Shown here one piece after another: positions 46,724 to 58,735 of a DNA stretch of 64,000 nucleotides. Origin of the DNA: Sipunculus nudus (taxonomy: Eukaryota; Annelida; Sipuncula; Golfingiida; Sipunculidae); assembly GCA_026874595.1 (NCBI GenBank), contig CM049317.1:22886901-22950900 (forward strand), in the 5' to 3' direction. Position 1 is the stretch's first letter. Every line of letters starts with the position of its first letter. Under the pieces are notes generated by a model. The model did no database searches, was not told where the DNA came from, and saw only the letters and a list, made by a program, of their open reading frames with translations. Made by a program: the position numbers and the translations under genes.

Positions 46724-49085
46724 GTGACTTAATTTATGATGTGCTGACTCCCATTCGGACATCTCTAACACCTTCAGTTAATGTGGCAATAAAACCATTC
46801 ACCCACGCATGATGCAGTATATGGAAGACTCGCTTACATTATTGTTCGAATAAAAGAAAGCGAAACACTTTTTTAAACTCCCCCCTTTGATTTGTCCCAG
46901 GTCACTGTGGCCGACCAGGATCTTCCCCTTTTGAGGCTATGCAGTTTCTGCCACAGTAATATGAGAGCTATGATGACACTGATTACGCGGATCACTCTTC
47001 CCCCAACGTCATAACAGTGGTTGGAATGATGTTAAGTTCAAGTGCTATTCTTATCAGTCCTTTATCAGGATATTTCGAAATTCCGTTGATCGCAGCAGCG
47101 TGAACTCAACAAGACCTCAGGGATAAGGAAAAATCGTATTTCCATTAGATGAATACCAGGCATACGCAATAATAGCGATACTGAATCACTTTAACTGAAC
47201 ATATATTGCAATCCCTTAATAATATCCGATAACAGTGGAAACGCCTAACTCTCACCCTTTTTAACAATATTTCGAGTCAATAACACCGTATAATAACCCT
47301 TGGAAATCAAATTATCCTATTTTGGGAAGACATTTTTGGCTATAAATGGAATAATGAAACATGTCGGAAATTGTATTCTAATATTACACAGGCTGACGAC
47401 TATTACTTTACAACATGGCCTTATTCAATCTTGGATGCTGTTCTTGCTGTGGCTCACGGTCTTCATAAAACTAGATCAATCATGATCATTACTATTTATA
47501 TATGATCTTCGAAGTTGTATTAGCGGGAAATCCATTTTTATCTCGATGTTCGATCTAACGCTTCAAGGTTCAACGCGCAAAATTTCATTCGATAGGAAAG
47601 GAGAAGTACTAATGGTAAATACCATAAATAAATGGGGAAAATCAGGTGAGAAAGTCAGAATAACCGTCGTTGGATTCTGGGATATGTAGACGTAGGACAT
47701 AATAATGGACATGGACAAGCTTCGGTTTTATGGCAGTGGGCATGAAATACCAGTGCCAATGTCTTTATGCAGTCAACAATGTGACGTAGGATACAAAATG
47801 AAAAAAGCGGCGTTTTTGCTACTGGACATGTAACCCCTGTACAGAAAAGGAATTTGATGAAACCAACGATATCGATTGCGCCAACGGTCTACCTTTTACA
47901 GAGCCAGATACCGACACAAGAAGGGACTGCTTGGATATTGAAGCATCCCATCTCTCACAAAGTGATTTAATAGGATTTGTCATTCTCATATCTGCTGCGT
48001 TTGGTTGTATATTTTGTCTGATCGTGTGCATCATAGTTTTCCGTAAAAAAAGTAAGAAGCGATCACAAATCGAGTGTTCATATTATGTTCCTTATACTGC
48101 TTGGCACTGCATTGCACCGTGTGACGTCAACGGTAATGGTTGTACCGGCAAGTACGATTGTGTGCTACATACACCATACCAGCTCTCATCTAGACTGTAC
48201 CATGCTGTATGGACCCCTCGCTACCAAAACAATCAGAATATATCGTTTCTTTTCTGTATCTGCCATCTGAAGCTGTCGTCTTATATATGTCGGTCATGTA
48301 CAAACTTTATTACTCAGCACGTTATTATACAGGTTGGGCGGCTTAACATTTTGTTTCCAACATTAGGTGTCTTTCCTGGAAATTGATGCATATAGTGGTT
48401 TAATTCATTTCAACCGTATATATCAGTTTAATAACTCGGGTTCCAAATTTTTTTTCGGGGGTTTCTATATTAGAATGTATTGTATATTAGTCTTTACACA
48501 TGATGTAGACAGCAGCCTGTACGACAGAACGTTCATTATGACATCTTGTTCTTTCAGATCAGCTTGCTTGCCATTCTAGTGAAAACTAATCACCTGAAGC
48601 AAGCCAGCGCTAGCCTGTTCAAGTGGAGAGGTACGTGGAGCTGCCCTGTGTGACGCCCGCCGTCAGCTTCATTGCTCCGCTCATTCTCAATTTCCTTCTG
48701 CTGGTCGCATGTGCCATCTTCAGGTTCTTGACCAGGAAACCACCAGACTGCTTCAACGAGCCGCTATGCATCTTCTTCTCAGTGGTAACAACACTGATCG
48801 TCTGGGCCGATTTCCTGCCTACATATTACCTATTTTTTCATGCTTACTTTAAGGATATGCTTCTCTAAAAAGCCCTACTGCTGAACTGTTATGGATTTCT
48901 TTTGGATTGGTTTGCCCTAAAATATACCACGTGTACTACCCAACGACATAAAGACATCAACATTTGAAACGGTGTTTGGAAAAATAGTCCGTTCGGGATC
49001 GACGGTCACAGGATCTTTTGATCCTCCAGACTCATTTCAATCAAGAAATCGACATAGTCCCTCCAGAAAATTCGAACAATATTTA
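46724..49085 (+). pseudogene. Class C GPCR pseudogene B
   Basis: This is colinear with genes A and C but broken. It starts at the GVLT-equivalent (GGTGACTTAA.TT.ATGATGTGCTGACT) without the signal peptide. It has many frameshifts and in-frame stops, for example Ser to TGA near 47102, Trp to TGA near 47196 (FN*TYIA) and Lys to TAG near 47687. A deletion of about 320 bp lies near 47222-47233, removing the second half of the ligand-binding segment between YIA and VETPN. The cysteine-domain region and TM1-TM4 are recognisable (47760-48330). The second exon begins after TTCTTTCAG (48558) and keeps an 81-codon open stretch over TM5-TM6 before a stop near 48866. No start or promoter remains, so it is nonfunctional. 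Confidence 0.9.
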
Positions 49086-50900
49086 AAGGCTAAACTGTCT
49101 TCATGATAATCCCGATCTTTCTCTTTTCATCCTGAAGGTGGGTTGGGGCGCTCTTGACGAAAATATTTTACTTAGCATACTGTGAAATAGACTTCATCAT
49201 TCGTCCCTGTTGAAGGAAAAAACCTCTTGCTCTTTCTCTTAAGAGGAGCGTGCTTTGGTTATCTGGGGAAAGCGATATGTGCGAATATCGAATAATTTTT
49301 TTTCCGATCCATATTAGAATATACATTAGACATTTATCTGGCTTCTGTGGCTCAGGGATAGAGCACAGGACTCAAAGCCGGGAGATCGTGAGTTCGAACC
49401 TCAGTCGAGGAGGTGAATATTTTTACGGTCGGCCCCCACCCAGGTAAGCGCTCTGCAGGCTTAATGGGAAGGCCGTAGGGCGCGGCCGTGTATCACTCAC
49501 AAATGAGTGCGACTTTCGGGGGTTCCTCGGTGGTATGACCCAGCAATGGGGACGATTACGCACGCAGGGCCTGCAGGGGCAGTAGTCACCGGGCCTGGTT
49601 GACGCCAAGATATAAAACGATAGGAAGCTTGTGATACTTCCTTGTCACGTAGTCCGAAACCAGAATGGAATTCTGCAGATGTACATATATGTAAAGTTAG
49701 TATTTAAAAAATGGAGGCGGTTACCTCCACAAAAAAAAATATTAAAAAAAAGAAGATACATTAGAATTTCCTTCGAAAATCCTTGTGATTACTAATGTTT
49801 CGGAAACTTTACACCTTTCATTAACGGATTACAATTCCCTCCAAGTCCCTGAAGTGTGGCATGGATAGGTCATGCATTAAGGTCATCATATAAACTGTTC
49901 TCACACATTGAGGAAGAGGCACAGTATATACTAGTATATTGGGCTTAACAACTGCAGTTTCATAAAACTGTGTGTCACAAAAGTCGATTATCGATCAATT
50001 TAAACAATTACAAAACGTAATGCTCGACTCCCCACGACATTAAACGACAAGTATTTAATAATGTGATTGTCAGGCAGAACTCCTCCTAGTTTAAATTACA
50101 TCAATGAGGATCAAGTGTTATACCTGTTTATGCGTTATACCTGAAATGAGTCAAGGAAATGAAGACACTACCTTCCTCAACGGACATAATTTATTTCATC
50201 TCTAGTGCACCCTTGTTCATAATTTACGTTAACATGGAGTCTAAGGCTATTACTTCCTTTATTATATTTATACATCCAAAACAGCGCTCTCTTTGTAGGA
50301 AACACAGTTAGATTGATATTATACATAAAAAAAAGATGTTTACCAAACCAATTTTTTCCTGTTTTTTTTTCTTTTAATATTTCAGGATGGTAATGATGAT
50401 CATGTAAATCTGTGGCAATCCATTCAGAGAACTGTTATACATAAGCATAACTATAAATTATCACAACCACTGGTCTGCTAAAAACTTAAACATCTTTGGA
50501 CGTAAGTGATATTCACACTAATAATGGTGGACTTTTACCTGGAATTTCTATCCAATTTATGCAGAATTGTGACCTCGCAGACCTGTAAACACATATTTAT
50601 TCGGCATTCAAGGGAATTTAATAATTTAACCAGTAGAAGAGTTAAAACCGGCACCGGAACAATGTTCATATTTTCCCTGATTTCCACCAAAGGGCCTAGA
50701 GAGATTTTAGACGCTTACTACCTCACAAAATTCACATAATAGAATATCCGTAGCTAAACCGCTGGGACTTTGACATTTATCATGATGTTATAATATTCAA
50801 ACCACACAGTTAGTGTCATAGAAACGCAGGAAGGGATAGGTGTGGTTTTTAAGGTTTTACCTCGAGGTCTTTCACATTACCTATAGTTCCTTGCTAGGGT
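49086..50900 (+). repeat. 3' flank of receptor unit B
   Basis: After the stop region, sequence follows the A and C flanks (TTAAAGGCTAAACTGTCTTC) but is more decayed and carries a SINE insertion (49331-49750). Later matches include AACATGGA.TCTAAG (near 50232) and TAGATTGATATTATACATAAAA (near 50311), as in 30127-30220 and 57716-57815. Confidence 0.6.
49331..49750 (+). mobile_element. tRNA-derived SINE, full length with target duplication
   Basis: The head is tRNA-like, with A-box TGGCTCAGGGATAGAGCA (near 49348) and B-box GAGTTCGAACCTCAG (49391-49405). It is followed by a family body (CGCTCTGCAGGCTTAATGGG, TTCGGGGGTTCCTCGG, GTAGTCACCGGGCC, GTAGTCCGAAACCAGAATGG) and an A-rich tail. A 15-bp target duplication with one mismatch flanks it (AGAATATACATTAGA at 49316-49330, AGAAGATACATTAGA at 49751-49765). 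It is the best-preserved of three copies in the window and inserted after unit B formed or decayed. Confidence 0.88.
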
Positions 50901-51069
50901 ACCTATACGTAAAATCACATTATCACAACAGAGTGTCTTACATACTAGACGAAGACCAGGTAAAAACAGAACTTAATTAACTTCATTTACATCTTAATAG
51001 TTAATTAGATACTCCCTCTCAAAAAGTAATTCCATTTGATGGTAGACCACAATGCGCTTTGGATACATC

Positions 51070-51945
51070 ATCCAAGGGTGAGCAGTATATTCAAGGAATA
51101 CCACACTGGAAAAAAAAAGAATATGAAACTCAACTAAGTATTTCAACTTGAATTTGCCAGTATTGGACTCGACAAAAGTAGATAATTGCCATTTTAAATT
51201 ACTTTAATTGGGAAATGAATGTATTTAATACGAAAAGACATAATTAAACACTTATATAAATAGGGCAACGTTAATAGAAAGTTCTGAAGATTTGTTCTAG
51301 GAATAGTTTTGCATAAAAAGAGGGCCCACAACATATACTGCCGATATGGTCGGCGTCCCTTCTCCTGACGGGTATAACGCCGCTGTTAGGAGAGCAAACA
51401 AGCCGCATAGGTTTTAGTTGCAGCAAATAGTAGCAAATTGTAGCAAACCACTTTATCCCTTGGTGTAAATGACTGTGAAGCACCAACCTAAATAAAACTT
51501 TAAAAATATTGAGAATGTTCAGAGAAGCTGACCTTTGGATACAAGGATGGGTGGAATATTCCTGGAATACATCACTGGAAAAAAGCTAAATAGTTGAGCT
51601 TATGTTTACTTGTCTCTGATTTGAAAAAAAGTAGATAATAGCCAAATTCAATAAATTTTTTTTGCTTATAGTAAAAAAGTATTGGAGAATTTTGCCAAGA
51701 ATAGCTTTGCATAAAAAAGAGAGCAGAAACATATACTGAGAAATATGGTAGAGTTCTAACCTACATATCAACTAGGATCTGGCGTATCCCCGTGAGAGTT
51801 AAAGATCGACATAGCTCGTTGCTCGAAGAGCTCTGCTCTGCATTTTTACCACGTGTCTATATGGATTTTCACTTATACCAACTGGCTAGAAATACCAAAT
51901 ATTTATATTTTTTTTAGTTAGCACAGTTTCACGTCGTATACAGTA
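51070..51945 (+). repeat. Upstream flank of receptor unit C with internal duplication
   Basis: Two related segments (about 51085-51330 and 51545-51760) each carry GGAATAC..CACTGGAAAAAA, AGCTT.AATTT.C.AGT, and TTGC.TAAGAATAG.TTTGCATAAAAA.GAG..C..AACATATACTG. The corresponding flank of A (24140-24830) has the same elements. Confidence 0.6.
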
Positions 51946-52100
51946 TGATGGCCTACAGTGCCGCCAATGCTGTAAATATTACATAGGGCAAGGCTTTTAA
52001 AAAACACTGGCTTAAATATGTTGACATAAATTATGTTAATTATGTAATGACGTTCGGGCTTTTTGGGACTTAGTTCGAGCAAGTAATACAAAGCACGAAC
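51946..52100 (+). promoter_or_regulatory. Conserved proximal region of receptor gene C
   Basis: TGCTGTAAATATTACAT at 51968-51984 and TTATGTAATGACGTTCGGGC within 52039-52058 match gene A's upstream blocks at nearly the same spacing. Promoter function is inferred. Confidence 0.45.
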
Positions 52101-52152
52101 ACTCGGCGCGACAGAAGACTGTATGTATCCTGTAATGGCCTGCCGCTGAGAG
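52101..52152 (+). other. First (5' UTR) exon of receptor gene C
   Basis: The exon ends at donor GAGAG|GTAAAAG (after 52152) and joins acceptor TTTTTCCCTAG (ending 52293), giving a 141-bp intron. It contains an ATG at 52121 whose frame stops at TGA within the exon. A second upstream ATG lies at 52298, whose five-codon frame ends in a TGA overlapping the real start at 52312. The exon start is not defined. Confidence 0.45.
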
Positions 52153-52311
52153 GTAAAAGTCTATTAAGGAAGCATTATTTTCGTTATTTATTTATTTTTT
52201 TTCCTTAACTTATCTAGTGTACCTCATTTTTGTCTTGAGTAACGCTTGCTCGGTAACTGTGTGAATAATTACAATAAATCTCTTTTTCCCTAGATTCATG
52301 AGGGTATTGAT

Positions 52312-55091
52312 ATGAAGATGAAGCTGCTTCTACTCCATTACCTCTTTATCTTACATGTATGCGCCAATATAGTGTACGAGCGAGAAGGTGACTTGAAGAT
52401 TGGTGTGCTGACTGAGCTTCTGATATCTCTATCACCGTCAGATAAATGTGGAAAAAAAATCATTCACCCACGCATGATGCAGTATATGGAAGCCTTCGCT
52501 TACATCATTGATCAAGTAAACAGGAATGAAAATCTTCTTCCAAACGCAACCCTTGGATTTGTTCTGCTTGATCACTGTGGTCGATCCAGTACTTCCCTTG
52601 TTCAAGCTTTGCAGTTTTTGCCGCAGAAATATGAGTGTTATAGTAACACTGATCATACAGCTAACAGTTCCGATATTATCGCAGTGGTTGGAATGATGAC
52701 AAGCCCAATTTGTTTCCTTATCAGTCCTTTATTGGGATATTTTGAAATTCCGCTGATCGCATCAGCGTCAACTCACCAAGACCTCAGTGATAAGAAAAAA
52801 TATCCGTATTTTCTTCGCGTTTTCCCATCAGATCAATACCAGGCACACGCCATAACAGCGATTCTTAAGCACTTTAACTGGACATACATTGCAGTCCTAT
52901 ATACTAACAATGCATATGGGGAGGGTGGTTTCAAGAATATTGCACACCTAGCAAGAGAATCTGGTATCTGTATCGCGTATTCTCACGAAATTGCAGTGCA
53001 TTATAATGACACTGTTAACAAACAAATATTAAATTCCCTACTTGAATTAACCAAAGTGAAAGCTGTAATTTTGTTCTCGGGTAGCGTTGAAACACGGAAT
53101 TTCCTAAAGATCTCGAAAAATGAAAGCATCGGCACCCGATTTGTGTGGATTGGAAGTGAGGGTTTAGGGGGAAACGCGTATACTGGCGTAGAGGAAATAT
53201 GTCTTGGGAGTTTCTTCATGTCTGTGGAAACGCCTAACTATCACCCTTTTCAACAATATTTCGAATCATTAACACCGGGCAATAACCCAAGGAATCCCAT
53301 TTACCCCGTGTTTTGGGAAGACATTTTTGGCTGTAACTGGAATAATGAAACATGTCGGAAATTGTATTCTAATATTACACAGGCTGACGACTATTACTTT
53401 TCAAAATGGCCTTACTCAATTATGGATGCTGTTCTTGTTTTGGCTCACGGCCTTCATAATCTATTAAGTCAATCATGTCCGTCTACATTAAGAAGTGATC
53501 TTCGCAAGTGTATCAGTGGGAAATCACTTTTTACCACGATGCTTGATTTAAATTTTCGAGGTACAACAGGTCATATTTCATTCGACAGGAACGGAGATAT
53601 ACAAATGGGATATACGATAAATCAATTGGTCAAATCAGGTGATAAATTCAGAATAACTGAAGTGGGAGTCTGGGATATGAAGACTAAGGATATTACCATG
53701 TATATGGACAAGGTCCAATTTTATGGCAATGGACATGAAATGCCAGTACCAACGTCTGTATGTAGTGAATCCTGTGAAGTAGGATATCAAATGGAGAAAA
53801 GCGACGTACCTTGTTGCTGGACATGCAATCCATGTAGAGCGGATGAATTCCTCGCACCCAACGTTTCGGTCTGCTCAACCTGTCCACCTTTTACATGGCC
53901 AGATACCACAACAAGAAAGATGTGCTTGGACATAGAAGCTTCCTATCTCTCACACACCGACGTTACAGGATTTATCATTCTCATATCAGCTGCCTGTGGT
54001 TGTATATTTAATCTAATCGTTTGCATCATATTTTCCCATCACAATAATAAGAAGGCGATCAAAACATCAAGTGTTCATATTATGTTCCTAATACTTCTTG
54101 GCACTGCAGTAAACAGTGTGACGTCAGCGGTTGTGGTTGTACCAGCAAGTACGATTGTATGCTACATACGCAATGTCAGCTTTCATCTAGCCTGTACTAT
54201 GCTGTATGGACCCCTCGCTACCAAAACAATAAGAATCTATCGTTTATTCTCTGCGGCTGCCAAATACAAATGTCGTCTTAAATGTGTCAGTCCTAGAGAA
54301 ACGTTAATTCTCAGCACAACCCCAGTCATTATACAGGTAACCCCTTTCGCCATTATATGTCTACAGCATTATTACTTTTTTTCCCGAGACATTGTTGAAC
54401 AGAATCGTTTTATACATTTCAAATATATATTAAAAAAATATCAATATAATGACATCTTAGGTTTCCAGTTGTCTTCTATATATGAATCTTTACAAGTCAG
54501 GTAGACGGCAATCTTTACGACAGAAAGTTCATGTTGACATCCTGTCTTTTTCAGATCAGCTTGCTCACCATTCTAATGACAACCCATCCCCCTGAAGCAA
54601 CCCTTCACCAGCCTGTTGAGGTAGAGAAGTACGTGGAGCTGCGCTGCGTGACCCCCGCCGTCAGCTTCTTAGCTCCGCTCATTCTCAACTTCCTTCTGTT
54701 GGTCGCATGTGCCATCTTCGGATTCCTGACCAGGAAACTACCAGACTGTTTCAATGAGTCGTTATGTATCTTCCTCTCAGTGGTAACCACGCTGGTCGTC
54801 TGGGCGGCCTTCCTGCCTACATATTATCTGATGTTTTATGCCTACTATAAGGATATGCTCCTCGCAATCACCCTTCTCCTGAACTGTTATGTATTTCTTT
54901 TTGGTCTGTTTGGTCCTAAAATCTACGCAGTGTACTACCTGCGTGAAGAAGACATAAAGACATCAACATTCGAAACAGAGTTTGGAAAGATAGTCCGTTC
55001 GGAATCGACAGTAACAAGATCGTTTGATCCTCCAGACTCAGCCAATCCAGAAATCGACACGGTCCCTCAAGAAAATACAAACAATACTTAA
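52312..55091 (+). CDS. Class C GPCR, mGluR-like (gene C), join 52312..54336, 54555..55091
   Basis: The 853-residue receptor is a close paralog of gene A with the same two coding exons and a phase-0 intron (54337-54554). It has a signal peptide (about 1-20), a Venus-flytrap domain (about 25-483), and a nine-cysteine domain (Cys 484, 488, 501, 502, 505, 508, 521, 524, 538). Membrane segments are about 551-574, 586-611, 615-646, 664-685, 709-732, 743-769 and 774-802. Cys617 and Cys706 suit the class C TM3-loop disulfide, and FGPKIY (794-799) carries the PKxY motif. By alignment to mGluRs, Ser165, Thr188, Asp208 and Tyr236 correspond to S131, T154, D174 and Y202, Asp318 to E283, Arg78 to Y58 and Lys409 to S405. 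It differs from A most visibly at the ligand-side loops (GMMTSPICF against GMMPSSVAV; YTNNAYGE against YSDNQYGE). The start is fixed by the acceptor 18 bp upstream. Probable amino-acid-type or orphan chemoreceptor. Confidence 0.93.
54337..54554 (+). other. Coding intron of gene C (218 bp)
   Basis: The donor is ATACAG|GTAACC and the acceptor is TCTTTTTCAG|ATCAGC, phase 0, at the same codon as in gene A. The first exon frame stays open through 54504, so retention would give a 730-residue protein truncated within TM4. Confidence 0.9.
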
Positions 55092-56522
55092 AGGCCAAAC
55101 TGTCTTCATTACAACCCTGATCTTTCTCTTATCAACGTTACGGTAGGTGGGGCGTTCTTGACTAAGATGTTTTAATAAGGCGCACTGTGAAAAAAGTCAT
55201 CATTCGTTTCCACTAAAGATAAAGCCTGTTGGGGTTTCCCCTGAGATGTGCGTGCTTTAGTTATTTATTGAAGGCGATGTGCGCGCTGATACGGGGGGAA
55301 TATATGACAGTCCATTAGTAGAAATAAAAAAAAATTCCTTTGAAAATCCTCGCAATGATTGATGATTCGGAAACTTCATATCTTGCGGATATGGATGAAA
55401 GATCCTTGAAAGTCCATGAAGTATGGCATTGTCATGTCATGCATTAAGGTCATCACATGAACTGTGCAGACACATTGAGGAAGAGGCACTGGTGGTTAAG
55501 AATTTGATTAGTTAGTTGTGCAGACATTTTGATATATTTTTATATGCACCCAAAAAGAACTTAAAGTAGAATTTATCATTGATGATGAGTGCAACAAATA
55601 TCAAGCGTAGCGGACGTAGGTCAAACTCTGAATTAAGTAATAGATGTTGTAAGAAGTGTTTACCTTAATGTTGTTTTCTTTTTGCTGCATGCTAAAATCC
55701 AGCTACATTATGATAGGAGAAAACCGTCATTCAAAAACCGCCATGAACTTAGTTTTAACATTAAATAACTACAGGAACATGACATCATATATCAACAATA
55801 CTTATCGAGGGGCCTTTTTCTAATTAAAGAACATCTATCATATCCGAAAATATTATAAACCCGCTTTGGAGGCTTTAGTTCATGCAATCATCCCATCCCG
55901 GATGGATAACTGTAACAGCCAAATTTGTGGGTGACCTGCTGTTCATATTCAGAACGCTGCTGCTAGACTCTAGTTTTGGATGAACAAATATAATACACAC
56001 TACACTTTCACTTATTTGGTTATATTAGCTGGCGGCCGAGTACAGAATCTTGTTCAATTATAGGTTATTACATCGATTAGTTCCAAATTATATCTTCCAT
56101 ACGTTTAATATGCAGATCCCTGTAAGATTATTTAAGTCATCATGTTCCACAAAATTGTTTAAACCTCTATCAGGTGTGGTCCCCCGTGGCGATTTTGCTT
56201 TTGCAGTTGCTGCTTCCAGACAAGGGAATTCTATTTCTTAAGATAATAGTACCGCGAACAAAATTTCGGCGTTTAAAAAGAACATTCTACTTACCGTTTT
56301 ACAGTTGCATTGTTTTAAAGTTAGCTTGCCTATTTTAGTCAAATATTCTCATTGGCTGTTGAGCAGGGACATTTTTTACATGGCTTTATTGTGATGACTT
56401 CATATTTAAATGTATACCTATATTGTAACGTGTGATATAACTGGGATATAATCTGTTATTAAACTGGAAACAAGAAAATTGTAATTTGTATATGACAGAT
56501 GTACATAGTATGAGCGAAATAT

Positions 56523-56554
<32 letters not shown>

Positions 56555-58735
56555 ACCAAACTTGATGTTAAGTCAGCTCTCACGTTGCTGTGGAATAAAT
56601 TTATAGTAAGACATATCGACAAATCTTAATCAAATCTGGTCACAGAATTTATGGAAATAAATATTCACGTATTGTTTCAGAAAAGCCAGCTTCAGATATT
56701 ACGTATCCTTCATATACTACGGTCATAGACTATATATTAATAAAACATTTACGCTGTTACTCGCCGGCCAGCTCGTCCACAACTACTGAGACATGTACAT
56801 TCATGTTATAAATTCTCAGGAATGCAAGGATGAGGGGGTCCCTATTGATGGATGCTCACAAAGTTGTGTTTCCAATCATTTATTCGGTCCATTTTTTCAT
56901 ATACATTCGTGCATAAGTGACTGTACATTTGTAAATATTCATAAATTGCGTCCATGAATCCAGATGCTGTCACGGATCTATACCAAAATCAAAACGCTTC
57001 TTCATTAGCTCATTCCCAAACAGATTTTCCGGTCAGGATTGCATGAGTTATATAATGAAGAAGCACAAACACACAAGAATAAACAGAAATTAACTCAAAA
57101 CACACTCGTGTTGTTCGAGGAATAATAACAATAATAATTATTATAATAATAATAACATTATTTGAAAAATGTTGCACATGAGCAATAGGATATTGTATGA
57201 AGCTGTACACATGCACATATCGATATTGTCATAGTAGCATATTATTTATGCTTTAGCATAAAGTATCTGTGTACCCTGAATTTTGTTGAATTTTCAAATA
57301 TAATTTATCCAAGCTACGTAAGTTTTATCTCAATGGATTGACGTAACAGCCTAGTATATAGCAGTATATCAGGCTAAAATAATGTAGTAATATAACAAAA
57401 ACGGCGTCAACAGAACCGATGATCGATCGGTTTGTACGGAAACAGAACGCAATTCTTTACTCTAAATGCGGTAAACGACAGGTATTTAATTCTGTGTTTG
57501 TTTGGCAGAGTCTTCTCTTGGTCTAAATTTAAATCTGTGTTTGGCAGAGTCTTCCTTGGTCTAAATTTAAATATGTGTTTGTTTGGCAGAGCCTTCTCTT
57601 GGTCTAAAGAGTATTCACTGTTTGTGTTTCCGTCTTTTATACCATATATGAATCAAGTAAAGAAAGTATTATTTTATCACAACTGTTTAACTGCCATGTA
57701 TATAATTCCCGCTAACATGGAATCTAAGTCTAAGACTTTCCTGGTTATATGTATTCATGCAAATGATATAATGTCTTTTCGTAGGATTTCTGATCAGATT
57801 GATATTATACATAAAAATAAAAATAATGTTTACAAAACAATTGTTTTCCTTATATGTTTCTCTTTCAGCATGGGTGATGATTATCATGTGGATCGTTCAC
57901 AATCCACTCAGAAAGACTGCATTAGCATAACTGTAAAACATAACATCAACTGTACTGCGATTATCATAGACATTTTTGACCGTACGTGATATAAATACAA
58001 ATAATAGTAGACTATTTCCAATCTATGAGAACTCTGAAATCGCAAACTGTTCACCACATCATTAATCACAACATTATTTAATTAGTAGTAAACCATTTTG
58101 AGTCATATAATCTTCATATAGTTGAAGAGCTGGGACCAACAACGGTACAAGGTTCATAGTTTTGCTGATTTTCAACGAAAAGCCTAGAGAGTTTTTTAAC
58201 GCTTACTATTTCACAAAATAAACACAAAATATCCATAGGTAAACCCATGGGTCTCAATCAAAGACCTGATGATGTTACTTCAAGGTATCTAGCTAAGTGT
58301 AGACGAGTGATTGGATATATGTAGAGTTTTTCAATAAAGCTATCACTAATTCACTAAGCCATATGGAGCGTCCTGACCTGGCAGTCAGTGCGTTATTTTC
58401 ATTAGCACATACATATCAAGTTTCGTTGCAGGAAGGCGCTTTCATTTGATTGAGCGCTTCATGCTCCTCTGAATGGTTTATTTTGGATTAATCATACATA
58501 AAGATCTAAGCATAATTAACAAACGTGATTGTGATGTATATATAATGAAATATATATTTGTTAAAAAAAAACCTAAAGAAAAATTTCATATTCTTAGAGA
58601 CTTCCTCTATTGTCTGTCTGTCACCAAAAAAATATTCGAATGTTCTGAGCGGATGTCTATATCCCAACGGTTTTGGATTCAATGAGCAGTCATACCATGT
58701 CTAGGCACTGTCAACCCCAATAACACGTTTTCGTT
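55092..58735 (+). repeat. 3' flank of receptor unit C
   Basis: This is the duplicate of 28025-31050. The AATAAA found after gene A (28119) reads GAAAAAAG here; the next AATAAA is at 55323-55328. An (ATT)n tract lies at 56526-56551. About 230 bp (56888-57118) is absent from unit A. A local triplication is at 57491-57610. The 185-codon open frame at 57432-57989 runs through the triplication and is frameshifted in unit A, so it is not called a gene. Confidence 0.7.
57491..57610 (+). repeat. Threefold ~40-bp tandem repeat
   Basis: Three units of the form T.TGTGTTTG(TTTG)GCAGAG.CTTC.CTTGGTCTAAA begin at 57491, 57534 and 57572. Unit A has a single copy of the last half near 30003. The duplication happened after the units separated, or the repeat collapsed in A. 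Confidence 0.8.

Noticed and set aside
49348-49420. Possible genuine tRNA gene
   Set aside because: The A- and B-boxes are present, but the segment continues into a SINE body with an A-tail and target duplication, so it is a retroposed SINE.
54337-54504. Read-through end of gene C's first long frame (730 codons)
   Set aside because: The final 55 codons are intron and unrelated to receptors. The conserved TM5-TM7 exon begins at 54555.
57432-57989. 185-codon plus-strand open frame after gene C
   Set aside because: It runs through a local tandem triplication, and the matching sequence after gene A (30.0-30.4 kb) is frameshifted and shortened. No domain was recognised.
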